A stretch of DNA of 64,000 nucleotides from the NCBI GenBank assembly GCA_963715405.1, contig OY970239.1, forward strand, positions 2,356,001-2,420,000. The letters run 5' to 3'. The notes below the pieces were generated by a model, which worked only from the letters and a program-made list of their open reading frames with translations, made no database searches and had not been told where the DNA came from. Source of the stretch: JALZKA01 sp963715405. GTDB lineage: Bacteria > Actinomycetota > Thermoleophilia > Solirubrobacterales > 70-9. A program made the position numbers and the translations under genes. Positions 17,212-25,107 of the stretch are shown here, piece after piece; position 1 is the first letter of the stretch; the number at the start of each line of letters is the position of its first letter.

Positions 17212-17398
17212 GCACCACCTCGACTGCCTCGCCCTCGCTGAGGACCCGCTCGTCCCACTCGGCTCGCGGAACCACCTCGCCTCCCACAGCAGCGGCGACC
17301 CCGCGCTCCGCGTCGAGAGAGCCCGCGAGCGCCACAGCGTCCGCGACGCTCGACCGCTCGGGCAACTCCCTTTCCTCACCGTTGAGAACTACCTTCAC
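17192..17398 (-). CDS. thiS: Sulfur carrier protein ThiS
   Basis: A 68-residue ubiquitin-like protein ending in Gly-Gly (VEVVHAVQGG), the terminus that is adenylated and turned into a thiocarboxylate to donate sulfur to ThiG. It opens (V)KVVLNGEERELPERSSVADAV, typical of ThiS. The start is GTG at 17398, overlapping the thiO stop (GTGA). Its adenylating partner ThiF is not in this window. Confidence 0.93.
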   Translation of the reverse strand: MKVVLNGEERELPERSSVADAVALAGSLDAERGVAAAVGGEVVPRAEWDERVLSEGEAVEVVHAVQGG

Positions 17399-18555
17399 GA
17401 GGCCACCTTGGCAAACCGCGCCGGGTCGGCTACTCCGAGCTCCGCAGGCATCTCCTCCCCCGCCAGCAGCCCGGCCACCCCGCGGGCCGTGAGCGGAGCG
17501 AGGAGGATCCCGTTCCGGAAGTGGCCCGTCGCGAAGACAAGCCCTTCGATCGGGCTCGGGCCGACGATCGGCGCGTTGTCTGGAGTTCCGGGCCTGAGGC
17601 CAGCCGCTGCTCGCTCGAGCTCCAGCTCAGCGACATCGGGCAGGGCCCGGTAGGCCTCGCGCAAGAGCTCGTGGACTCCGCCTGCGGTGATTCGGGTATC
17701 GAAACCCATCTCCTCAACGGTCGCGCCGGCCACCAGGCGGCCGTCGGCGCGTGGTACGAGATAGACGCGCTCGGTGACGACGATCCGCTCGGCGATCACT
17801 GCCTCGGGCGCCCCGCGCAAGGTCAGGATCTGCCCTTTCACCGGCCGCACGGGCGGGAGCGCACTCTCGGGGACCCAGTCCGCCGACCCCGACCAGGCCC
17901 CCGCCGCGAGCACCACAGCTTCGCTGCGGTGCTCCTCGCCGTCGGCGGTGGTCACTCCGCGGATCGCGTCGCCGTCCCAGACCGCACCCGTCACGACAGC
18001 GCCCGAGCGGACCTCGGCACCTTCTCGCTCGCACGCTCGCCGGAGCGCTCCGATGATCGCGACCGGATCGACCCCGGCCTCGTGCGGCGCGTGAGCGCCC
18101 GCGTAAGCCGACGGTCCCAGCCCGGGCTCGAGGTCGCGGCACTCCCGGCCGGTCAGCCATTCGGCCTCGAGCCCGAGCGATCGCATGAGGTCAAAGCGGC
18201 GCCGCAGCTCGGCCGCCTCGTCGGCGTCGAGCGCTACGTGAAGAGCACCGTTTCGGACCAGCGACGATTCCGCATCACCTGCTCCCGCGAGCTCGGAGGC
18301 AAAGTCAGGCCACATTGCGTGCGACGCGAGCGCAGCCTCGAGCAGATCTTCCTCCCCCCAGGTCGCCTCGCCCACCGGCGCCAGCATGCCCGCGGCGACT
18401 CCCGAAGCACCCGAGCCGGGCTCGTCTCGCTCGACGACTCGCACCTGAAGCCCTCGCTGAGCTGCCCGCCACGCACACGCGAGGCCGATCACGCCGCCGC
18501 CCACGACCAGCGCGTCCAGTCGGCTAGGAGTCTTGTTGGGCCGGATGTCCGGCAA
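17395..18555 (-). CDS. thiO: Glycine oxidase ThiO
   Basis: ThiO oxidises glycine to the imine used by ThiG. The FAD-binding N-terminus reads DALVVGGGVIGLACAWRAAQRG, followed by GSGASGVAAGMLAPVGE, typical of ThiO. Further DAO-family motifs are VVLAAGAWSG, RPVKGQI and the C-terminal GLRPGTPDNAPIVGP with GHFRNGILLAP. The TTG start at 18555 follows AAAGGA, which lies at the 3' edge of the TPP riboswitch, so ligand binding could mask the ribosome site. It is the first gene of the operon. Confidence 0.92.
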   Translation of the reverse strand: MPDIRPNKTPSRLDALVVGGGVIGLACAWRAAQRGLQVRVVERDEPGSGASGVAAGMLAPVGEATWGEEDLLEAALASHAMWPDFASELAGAGDAESSLVRNGALHVALDADEAAELRRRFDLMRSLGLEAEWLTGRECRDLEPGLGPSAYAGAHAPHEAGVDPVAIIGALRRACEREGAEVRSGAVVTGAVWDGDAIRGVTTADGEEHRSEAVVLAAGAWSGSADWVPESALPPVRPVKGQILTLRGAPEAVIAERIVVTERVYLVPRADGRLVAGATVEEMGFDTRITAGGVHELLREAYRALPDVAELELERAAAGLRPGTPDNAPIVGPSPIEGLVFATGHFRNGILLAPLTARGVAGLLAGEEMPAELGVADPARFAKVAS

Positions 18556-18565
18556 GATCCGATTC

Positions 18566-18655
18566 CTTTCCCTTGCGCCGGCATTACCCGGTTCAGGTTC
18601 ATACGGTCGGCGGCCTCGAACCGCCCTCTCAGCCCGTGGATGGGGCTCCCGTCTT
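18566..18655 (-). promoter_or_regulatory. TPP riboswitch (THI element)
   Basis: The minus strand carries the TPP aptamer consensus: GGGAGCCCC, GGCTGAGAGGG, GACCGTATGAACCTGAACCGG and GGTAATGCCGGCGCAAGGGAA. It directly precedes thiO, and the GGGAAAGGA at its 3' end doubles as the ribosome site, so translational control is likely. Confidence 0.96.
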
Positions 18656-18677
18656 GTTCAATCGTACTCTCGGAGTC

Positions 18678-19331
18678 ATGGCTAGCAAGATCGAAAGGCT
18701 CGCTCGCTCTCGCCTCTACTTCGTCTGCGAAGGACGGCCGGCCGGGGGCGATCCCGAACCTCTGCTCGAGGCCGCGCTTCGGGGTGGCGTTGAACTGATC
18801 CAGCTCCGCGAGAAGGCGCCGCGCTGCGCCGAGGAGCTCGTCGCGCTGGCCGAGCCGTTTCGCCGTGCGGCCGACGCGCACGGCGCGCTCTTCTTCTTGA
18901 ACGACCACCCCGAGCTCGTCGAGGCCTGTGGCGCAGACGGGGTGCATGTGGGACAGAACGACGTGCCCGTCGCCGAGGCTCGGAAGCTGGCCGGCCCCGG
19001 TGCCCTGGTCGGACTGTCGACGCATTCGCCCGCACAGTTCGACGCGGCGGTCGAGGCGCGGGGCGACGCCCGTCCCGACCAGATCAGCGCCGGTCCCGTG
19101 TGGGAGACGCCGACGAAGGAGGGGCGGCCCGCCGCGGGCATCGAGTTCATTCGGCACGCCGCCTCCCGTGGTGGTGATGCGCCGTGGTTCGCCATCGGCG
19201 GAATCGACCTCGCGAACGTAAATGAGGTCGTCGAAGCAGGAGCGTCCCGCATCGTCGTCGTCCGCGCGATCCGCGACGCGCCAGACCCCGAGAAAGCAGC
19301 AAGCGGCCTTCGTGCAAGGCTTGGCCCCTAG
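18678..19331 (+). CDS. thiE: Thiamine phosphate synthase
   Basis: ThiE couples the thiazole and pyrimidine moieties. Motifs: LYFVCEG, GGVELIQLREK, FFLNDHPELVEACGADGVHVGQ, GLSTHSPAQFDAA, DQISAGPVWETPTKEG, WFAIGGIDLANVNEVVEAGASRIVVVRAI. ATG at 18678 gives 217 residues, as usual; an upstream extension would read through the antisense of the riboswitch and is rejected. It is divergent from thiO, with only about 20 bases between the aptamer 5' end and this start, so its promoter must overlap the thiO leader region. Confidence 0.93.
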   Translation: MASKIERLARSRLYFVCEGRPAGGDPEPLLEAALRGGVELIQLREKAPRCAEELVALAEPFRRAADAHGALFFLNDHPELVEACGADGVHVGQNDVPVAEARKLAGPGALVGLSTHSPAQFDAAVEARGDARPDQISAGPVWETPTKEGRPAAGIEFIRHAASRGGDAPWFAIGGIDLANVNEVVEAGASRIVVVRAIRDAPDPEKAASGLRARLGP

Positions 19332-19877
19332 ATGGGGTCACGGGAACGAAAGCGCGCCGAGCGGCGCAAGCGCAAGGAGCGCTCGGGCGATCGCCACGCC
19401 GAGCTGTCAGCGGAACGCGAGGCCAGGGCGGCACGAACGGAAGCGAAGAACCAGGCCGCGCGGGAGGCGCTCGATCCGCTCGAGCCCGACGAGCGCCCGA
19501 CGGTCGTGACCGTGGCAGCGGTCCTCTCCGCGGCGCTGCTCCTGGGCACGCTCATCACCTACCTGGCCGGCGTAGAGGTGAACACCTTCGACGAATTCGG
19601 TACGGAGACGGGGGAGGCGAAGCCGAACGTCCTCTACACGATCGCCTCATCGCTCGTCCTTGGCGCGATGACCTATGGGCTCTGGAACGCGCGCTACTGG
19701 GCCGTCCTCGGCTTTCAGACAATCCTGATCCTGATCATCGTCGTCACCACGCTCGCCCTGGTCCAGGCCACTGAGATCCTGCGCGCCCTTGCGCTGCTCG
19801 CCCTTCTGGCGGGCGCAAGCGTGCTCTTCTACCGCATGGTCAAGGCGATGGCGCGGATCCAGATGCCGGTGCGCTGA
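19332..19877 (+). CDS. Four-span membrane protein with basic N-terminal tail
   Basis: The start ATG follows the thiE stop with no gap. Residues 1-55 are strongly charged (RERKRAERRKRKERSGDRHAE) and probably coiled. Four membrane segments follow: VVTVAAVLSAALLLGTLITYLAG, VLYTIASSLVLGAMTYGLWN, WAVLGFQTILILIIVVTTLALV and ALALLALLAGASVLFYRMV. I know similar actinobacterial proteins only as hypothetical. The junction suggests co-transcription with thiE, but a role in thiamine metabolism is not shown by the sequence. Confidence 0.7.
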   Translation: MGSRERKRAERRKRKERSGDRHAELSAEREARAARTEAKNQAAREALDPLEPDERPTVVTVAAVLSAALLLGTLITYLAGVEVNTFDEFGTETGEAKPNVLYTIASSLVLGAMTYGLWNARYWAVLGFQTILILIIVVTTLALVQATEILRALALLALLAGASVLFYRMVKAMARIQMPVR

Positions 19878-19907
19878 GCCCCGGCTTGTCCTTATAGAGT
19901 CGGCGTC

Positions 19908-21275
19908 ATGGCTGAGTCGTTCGACGTAATCGTGATCGGCGGAGGTCCCGGCGGCTACGTCGCGGCTATCCGCGCTGCCCAGCTCGGCCTGAAGACGGCC
20001 GTGGTCGAAAAGGACAAACCAGGGGGGCGCTGCCTCAACTACGCGTGCATCCCGGCGAAGACGATGCTCCATTCCGCCGAGGTCCTTGACCACGCGCAGA
20101 ATTCGGCGGAGCTGGGAGTCAAGGTGTCCAAGGCCTCCATCGACTGGAACGCGCTGGCGGAGCGGCGCGCGAGCGTCTCGGAGACCCTCTCGGGCGGAGT
20201 CAAGATGCTCTGGGACAAGAACAAGATCACCCAGATCGAGGGCGAGGGGTCGCTCACCGACGACGGCAACGTCGCGGCCGGCTCGGAGACGTATGAGGCG
20301 AAGAACGTCGTCCTCGCCACGGGCTCGGTCGCGCTCGCGATTCCCGGCGTCGAGTTCTCCGAGCGGATCGTCGACACCTGGGGCGCGTGGTCGCTTCCCT
20401 CGCAGCCGAAGCGACTCGCGGTCGTGGGCGCGGGCGCCTCGGGCTCGGAGATCGCCTCGGCGTACGCGCGCTACGGGACGGAGGTCACGCTGATCGAGAT
20501 GCTGCCTCAGATTCTGCCGCTCGAGGACAAGGACTGCGCCCGGGTCGTCGAGCGCACGTTCAAGAAGCAGGGCATCACGGTCGCCACGGGAGCGCCCATC
20601 GACAACGTCGAAGAGACCGCGAAGTCAGTCAAGTTCTCCTATGGGGAGGAGCAGGGCGAGGCTGACTACCTCGTGATCGCGGGCGGGCGAGCGCCTGACA
20701 CGGACCCGCTCAACCTCGGGGGCGCCGGGGTCGAGACTGAAGAGAACGGCAAGCTCAAGGTCGACGAGCTCCAGCGCACCACGAACAAGAAGGTCTTCGC
20801 CATCGGCGACCTGGTCCGCGGCCCCGCGCTCGCCCACAAAGCCTCCGAGGAGGGCGTTGTGGCGGTTGAGACAATCGCAGGCGCCCCAACCCATCCGGTG
20901 AACGTCGACCTGATCCCGGGCGCCACCTTCTGCCACCCTCAGGTCGCCTCCGTCGGGCTCACCGAGGCACAGGCGAAGGAGGAGGGCCGCGACGTGAAGG
21001 TCGGGCGCTTCAAGCTCGGAGGGGTCGGCGCTTCCGCGGTCTACGACGACCGCGAGGGCATGGTGAAGATCATCGCTGAAGCCAAGTACGGCGAGATCAT
21101 TGGCGCCCACATCGTCGGCAACCGGGCCTGCGACATGATCTCCGAGATCGTGAACGTGATCGCGCTCGAGGGCGGCCATCAAGAGCTGGCGCGCATCGTC
21201 CACCCCCACCCGACCATCTCCGAGGCCGTCCTCGACGCTGCCCGGGCGGTCGACGGCTGGGCGACTCACGCCTGA
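19908..21275 (+). CDS. lpdA: Dihydrolipoyl dehydrogenase
   Basis: The E3 component reoxidises dihydrolipoamide of 2-oxoacid dehydrogenases. It has an FAD fold (DVIVIGGGPGGYVAAIRAAQLG), the redox disulfide GGRCLNYACIPAKT, NAD-binding LAVVGAGASGSEIASAYARYG, VFAIGDLVRGPALAHKASEEG and the dimer-domain catalytic His-Glu (VHPHPTISEAV). At 455 residues it is full length. In the disulfide motif the usual glycine before the second cysteine is alanine, a mild change. An E2-like gene and lipB/lipA nearby suggest a lipoate-linked gene neighbourhood. Confidence 0.95.
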   Translation: MAESFDVIVIGGGPGGYVAAIRAAQLGLKTAVVEKDKPGGRCLNYACIPAKTMLHSAEVLDHAQNSAELGVKVSKASIDWNALAERRASVSETLSGGVKMLWDKNKITQIEGEGSLTDDGNVAAGSETYEAKNVVLATGSVALAIPGVEFSERIVDTWGAWSLPSQPKRLAVVGAGASGSEIASAYARYGTEVTLIEMLPQILPLEDKDCARVVERTFKKQGITVATGAPIDNVEETAKSVKFSYGEEQGEADYLVIAGGRAPDTDPLNLGGAGVETEENGKLKVDELQRTTNKKVFAIGDLVRGPALAHKASEEGVVAVETIAGAPTHPVNVDLIPGATFCHPQVASVGLTEAQAKEEGRDVKVGRFKLGGVGASAVYDDREGMVKIIAEAKYGEIIGAHIVGNRACDMISEIVNVIALEGGHQELARIVHPHPTISEAVLDAARAVDGWATHA

Positions 21276-21278
21276 GGC

Positions 21279-21869
21279 GTGCCCGCCGCCTTTTACTACG
21301 ACCTCGGCTCGCCCTACGCGTACCTCTCAGCCGAGCGGATCCATGCGGTCTTCAAGGAAGTGGGCGCGGAGCCGCCCGTCTGGAAGCCGGTTCTCCTGGG
21401 AGGGCTCTTCGCGCATTTCGACCGTGGGTCCTGGGCGCGGACGGGTGCCCGCGAAGAAGGCATGCGCGAGATCGAGCGGCGAGCAGCCTCCTACGGCCTG
21501 CCCCCGATCCGCTGGCCGGAGGGCTGGCCTTCCGATTACCTCTTCGCGATGCGGGTTGCCACGTTCGCAACCGAGATCGGGCGGGGCGTGTCGCTTCCGC
21601 TCGCCGCCTTTCGCCAGCATTTCGCCGCCGGCCGCGATCTTTCGGAGCCCGACAACGTCCTGATCGCCGCAGCGTCGGCGGAGCTTCACCCGCGTGCGCT
21701 CACAACCGCGGCCGCGCGCAACTCGATCAAGGCTCGCCTGCGCCAGACGACGGACGAAGCGGCCAGCCTCGGCGTCTTCGGCGTCCCGAGCGTGGTCGTA
21801 GAAGGAGAGGTGTTCTGGGGAGACGACCGCCTCGAGGAGGCCGCCGAGCGAGCGGCTATCGTCGCTTGA
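21279..21869 (+). CDS. DsbA-family / 2-hydroxychromene-2-carboxylate isomerase-like protein
   Basis: The kappa-class GST/HCCA isomerase pattern is clear: YDLGSPYAYLSAERI at the N-terminus (serine where DsbA has CxxC), a helical insert, then SLGVFGVPSVVVEGEVFWGDDRLE at the C-terminus. Such proteins use glutathione or related thiols, or act in aromatic ring degradation; the substrate cannot be told here. GTG at 21279 begins three bases after the lpdA stop and the next gene follows one base after this stop, so the three form an operon. Confidence 0.8.
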   Translation: MPAAFYYDLGSPYAYLSAERIHAVFKEVGAEPPVWKPVLLGGLFAHFDRGSWARTGAREEGMREIERRAASYGLPPIRWPEGWPSDYLFAMRVATFATEIGRGVSLPLAAFRQHFAAGRDLSEPDNVLIAAASAELHPRALTTAAARNSIKARLRQTTDEAASLGVFGVPSVVVEGEVFWGDDRLEEAAERAAIVA

Positions 21870-21870
21870 C

Positions 21871-22491
21871 GTGAGCGAAGGGTCGAGCGCGAGGGGAGAA
21901 GTCGAGCGCCTCGAGCCGACGAAGGCAGAGCGCGCCGCCGCTCGCCGCGTCGCGGAGTCCAAGGCGACGATCCCCCATCTCTACGTTCAGAGCGATCTGG
22001 AGGTCGGGGACACGCAGAACCTTCTCGCTGACCTCGCCCACGCGGCCGCTCGTTCGCTGCGGGCCGAGCGTCGTCTCAACGGCAGCTACAGGGACGGCGC
22101 CTTCGAGATCTACTCGCGCGTCAACATCGGGGTCGTCGTCGAGGGCGCTGACGGGCTGGTGGTGCCGACGATCTTCGACGCCGACACGAAGGCTCGCGGC
22201 CAGATCGCAGACGAGTGGGAGACGCTCGCCGCAAAGGCGCTTAACGGATCCATAACGTCGCGCGAGCTCGCCGGCGGAACTTTCACGATCGCGAGCGGTT
22301 TCGGTAATGACGGATGCGCGTATCTCCCCGTGATCAACGCAGGCCAAGCCGCCAACCTGGCGGTTGGAAGCCCGCGCGACGGTTTCGTCGTGGCCACGAT
22401 CGCAGCGGACGCCCGGATGATTTCTGGACCGGAGGCGTCGCGTTTCACGGCCCTTATCCAGAAGGAGCTGAGAAAGGCGAACCCCGAATAG
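21871..22491 (+). CDS. Lone 2-oxoacid dehydrogenase acyltransferase-like domain, catalytic residues missing
   Basis: The 206-residue protein matches the E2 catalytic domain alone: ERLEPTKAERAAARRVAESKATIPHLYVQSDLEV, VNIGVVVEGADGLVVPTIFDADTK and GGTFTIASGFGNDGCAYLPVINAGQAANLAVG. There is no lipoyl domain and no E1/E3-binding domain. At the active site E2 proteins carry DHRxxDG; here the aligned stretch reads DARMISG, so the catalytic histidine and the aspartate are both gone. The frame is intact and in an operon with lpdA, so it is probably a structural or regulatory derivative rather than a pseudogene. The start is GTG at 21871. Confidence 0.8.
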   Translation: MSEGSSARGEVERLEPTKAERAAARRVAESKATIPHLYVQSDLEVGDTQNLLADLAHAAARSLRAERRLNGSYRDGAFEIYSRVNIGVVVEGADGLVVPTIFDADTKARGQIADEWETLAAKALNGSITSRELAGGTFTIASGFGNDGCAYLPVINAGQAANLAVGSPRDGFVVATIAADARMISGPEASRFTALIQKELRKANPE

Positions 22492-22493
22492 CA

Positions 22494-23018
22494 ATGGCGA
22501 ATGGGGGCAACGGATCGGTAGCGATGTCAAGCCGCATCATCGACGTTCCGATCGAGACGCTCCCGTTCATCGACGAGCACTACATCGAGATCGCGGCGAA
22601 GCCGGACGAGGTATGGGACGCGCTCATGCGCGTGGTCTCCCGCATGGGCGAGAGCCGCAAGGGCGCGCTCGGCTCGAAAGCGCTCGGCTGCGAGGAGACC
22701 GAGACGGAAGGCGAAGCCGGCGAGATCGGCTCGAAGATCCCCGGCTTCGTCGTCACGCGCGCGGTCAGGCCGGCCGTGCTAGCGCTGATGGGACAGCACC
22801 GCTTCTCGCGCTACGCGCTCATCTTCACGATCCTCGAGAAGCCCAGCGGCCTCATGCTCCTTAGCGCCCAGACCCGCGCCGAGTTCCCGGGCAAGAAAGG
22901 ACGCGTCTACCGCGGTTTGGTGATCGGGACCCACGGCCACGTCGTGGTCACCACAAGCCTCTTGCGCCAGGTCCGAAAGCGGGCCGAGCGGATCCACGCG
23001 CGACCCGCCCGGGCCTAG
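22494..23018 (+). CDS. SRPBCC/START-like domain protein
   Basis: The protein opens with DEHYIEIAAKPDEVWDALMRV, the first strand and helix of a Bet v1/START-like fold, and ends RGLVIGTHGHVVVTTSLLRQVRKRAER. Family members bind hydrophobic ligands, but no ligand can be named. ATG at 22494 lies two bases after the preceding stop, with a second ATG at 22524 as an alternative. It is the last gene of the lpdA operon; a strong hairpin follows its stop. Confidence 0.7.
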   Translation: MANGGNGSVAMSSRIIDVPIETLPFIDEHYIEIAAKPDEVWDALMRVVSRMGESRKGALGSKALGCEETETEGEAGEIGSKIPGFVVTRAVRPAVLALMGQHRFSRYALIFTILEKPSGLMLLSAQTRAEFPGKKGRVYRGLVIGTHGHVVVTTSLLRQVRKRAERIHARPARA

Positions 23019-23035
23019 AGGGGTCAGACCCCTCT
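23017..23035 (+). terminator. Hairpin at the end of the lpdA operon
   Basis: AGAGGGGTC and GACCCCTCT form a perfect nine-base stem that begins in the stop codon of the SRPBCC gene. No T-run follows. Confidence 0.6.
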
Positions 23036-23039
23036 CCGG

Positions 23040-23238
23040 TTGAAATCTCGTCAGGCAGGCGTATAGTCATGGGTAGAGACCGGCGCGAGCCATCAGCTCG
23101 GATGCCGCTCCAGACATAGGGAAGCGCGGGCGATCCCCGCCTCCCATCGTCCAGCAAGCGCCGCGGAGGAGATCCCGATGCGGCGAAGACAGCCGGGCCG
23201 AAGGCGATCCCGACGGCAGGCCAGACTGAAAGGACGCG
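23040..23238 (+). other. 200-base leader before the amino acid dehydrogenase, possibly structured
   Basis: No credible coding is seen here. The stretch contains several GC-rich inverted repeats (for example GCGGG-CGAT-CCCGC near 23126) and short pieces, GCCGAAGG and AAAGGAC, that recall a glycine-type aptamer core, but the full consensus is not met. A GAAAGGA ribosome site ends it. Confidence 0.3.
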
Positions 23239-24291
23239 ATGCGGCACGAGCACGAGGAGCTCGTCGTCGAGATGGGCAGACGAAGCGGCGTAACGATGGT
23301 CGTTGCGATTCATTCGACCGCTCTCGGCCCGGCGCTGGGCGGGGTTCGTCTCTGGCGCTACCTGCGAGACGAGGACGCCGTTGCCGATGCCCTTCGCCTC
23401 GCGCGCGGCATGACGTTTAAGGCAGCGGCCGCCGGCCTGGACCTCGGTGGCGGCAAGGGAGTGATCTGCGCGCCCTCTGCTCGTCCGCCGGTCGGCGCCG
23501 AGCGGACGGCCATCCTCGAGGACTTCGGTGACCTCGTGGAATCGCTCGAAGGCTGCTACATCACCGCGGAAGACGTGGGCACATGCCCAGCCGACATGGT
23601 GACGATCGCGAGCCGAACGTCTCACGTGACGGGCATGCCCTCCGAGCGCGGAGGCGCGGGCGACCCGAGCCCCTTCACCGCCATCGGCGTCCAGGCTGCG
23701 ATGCGCGCGGCGGCGAGGGCCGTGTTCGGCACATCCGATCTCACCGGCAAGCGCGTGGTGGTCGCCGGGCTCGGGCACGTGGGCGGGCATCTTGCTCGTG
23801 GTCTTGTCGATGCGGGGGCGATGGTCGCCGCGTCTGACATCGACACGACGAAGAGGGCAGTTGCGATCTCGCTCGGCGCGGCGTGGCTCGACCCGGAGGA
23901 TGCGGTCGAAGCGGAGTGCGACATAGTCGCTCCATGCGCGGTCGGCGGAGCCATCCATGAGGCCAACCTCGACCGCTTGCGCTGCCGGATCGTCTGCGGC
24001 GCTGCCAACAACCAGCTCGCCGACGAGGAGATGGCCGACCTCCTCGCCGAGCGCGACATCCTCTACGCGCCCGACTTCATCGCCAACGCCGGTGGGCTGA
24101 TCAACGTGTACCGCGAGGTCCATTCGTACTCGGCAGAGCGGGCAGAGGGGCTGGCGCTAGGGATCGAGGAGACGATGACGAGGGTGCTCGCCCGAGCCGA
24201 GAGTCAAGGCAGCACCCCGCTTGGCGCTGCGCGCGACTTGGCGCTCGATCGACTCGATCGCACCCCTGGAGGTGCGAGAATCCTGGCGTGA
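23239..24291 (+). CDS. Leu/Phe/Val dehydrogenase family protein
   Basis: The family performs reversible NAD-dependent oxidative deamination of hydrophobic amino acids. Visible motifs are IHSTALGPALGGVRLW, the catalytic-lysine region FKAAAAGLDLGGGKGVI, ITAEDVGTCPADM, SPFTAIGVQAAM, the Rossmann motif RVVVAGLGHVGGHLARGL, VCGAANNQLAD and APDFIANAGGLINVY. Full length is 350 residues. Exact substrate preference cannot be told. With lpdA and the lipoate genes around it, a link to branched-chain 2-oxoacid metabolism is plausible. Start ATG 23239 has GAAAGGA seven bases upstream. Confidence 0.9.
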   Translation: MRHEHEELVVEMGRRSGVTMVVAIHSTALGPALGGVRLWRYLRDEDAVADALRLARGMTFKAAAAGLDLGGGKGVICAPSARPPVGAERTAILEDFGDLVESLEGCYITAEDVGTCPADMVTIASRTSHVTGMPSERGGAGDPSPFTAIGVQAAMRAAARAVFGTSDLTGKRVVVAGLGHVGGHLARGLVDAGAMVAASDIDTTKRAVAISLGAAWLDPEDAVEAECDIVAPCAVGGAIHEANLDRLRCRIVCGAANNQLADEEMADLLAERDILYAPDFIANAGGLINVYREVHSYSAERAEGLALGIEETMTRVLARAESQGSTPLGAARDLALDRLDRTPGGARILA

Positions 24292-24319
24292 GAACCAGCG
24301 CTGACCTTCCCCCTGAACC

Positions 24320-25087
24320 TTGACGCAGCCGCCCGCGCTTTGGATAGTCCGCGCCGGCACGCTTCCCTACGCGGAGGGGCTCGAGCTTCAGGCTCGCCTC
24401 GCGGGCGCTCGCCGCGCAGACGAGATCGAGGATCTCGTCATCTTTCTCGAGCACTGGCCGGTCTACACAAAGGGCCGTCGCTCCGAGCCCGCCCACCTGC
24501 CGATGGGCGAGGACTGGTACCGCATGCAGGGCATCGAGGTGGCCGAGACGGATCGCGGCGGCCAGGTCACCTACCACGGCCCGGGCCAGCTTGTGGCCTA
24601 TCCGGTCTTTGACCTCGCAGCGATGGACGGGGACGTTCTGGCATACGTTCGCGCTCTCGAGCGCGCCATGATCGCCGCGCTCGGCGACTTCGGCATCCCT
24701 GCGCAGGTGTTTGAAGGCCTCACTGGCGTCTGGACGGCGGGCCATGGGCCGATCCAGGCAGGTGAGATCGGTCCGCAGCGCACCCCCGTCGGCGAGGGGA
24801 GCCTGCCGGGCGAAGAGGCGCGGAAGATCGGCTCGATCGGCATCCACGTAAGTGGCGGCGTCACCACGCATGGCCTCGCGGTCAACGTGAACAACGACCT
24901 TCAGCCCTTCGAGTGGATCGTGCCGTGCGCGATCGACCACGTGCGGATGACGTCGGTCGGGCGCGAGCTCGGCAAAGAGGCCGACTTTGATGCCTTCGCC
25001 GTCGCGCTTCGAGATCGCTTGTGCGAGGCACTTGGCAGGCGGCCCGTGGAGCGAGCGATGTCCGAGCTCGGTGCGATCGCAGCTTGA
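24320..25087 (+). CDS. lipB: Octanoyl-[acyl-carrier-protein]:protein octanoyltransferase
   Basis: LipB moves octanoate from ACP to lipoyl domains. Motifs: RGGQVTYHGPGQLVAYPV, catalytic lysine in ARKIGSIGIHV, GLAVNVNNDLQPFEWIVPCAI with the acyl-accepting cysteine. The start is TTG at 24320. The 255 residues are slightly long because of an insert of about 20 residues between VWTAGHGPI and ARKIGS. It is followed within 100 bp by plsC and then lipA; LipA acts next in the pathway by inserting sulfur. Confidence 0.94.
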   Translation: MTQPPALWIVRAGTLPYAEGLELQARLAGARRADEIEDLVIFLEHWPVYTKGRRSEPAHLPMGEDWYRMQGIEVAETDRGGQVTYHGPGQLVAYPVFDLAAMDGDVLAYVRALERAMIAALGDFGIPAQVFEGLTGVWTAGHGPIQAGEIGPQRTPVGEGSLPGEEARKIGSIGIHVSGGVTTHGLAVNVNNDLQPFEWIVPCAIDHVRMTSVGRELGKEADFDAFAVALRDRLCEALGRRPVERAMSELGAIAA

Positions 25088-25107
25088 ATCATTCCGAGGC
25101 GCAGACA

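Noticed and set aside
18573..18677. N-terminal extension of ThiE upstream of 18678
   Set aside because: The extension would translate the antisense of the TPP riboswitch and has no counterpart in ThiE proteins.
23160..23238. Glycine riboswitch before the amino acid dehydrogenase
   Set aside because: Only fragments of the core consensus are present and pairing of the flanking stems could not be shown by eye; kept as an unassigned leader.
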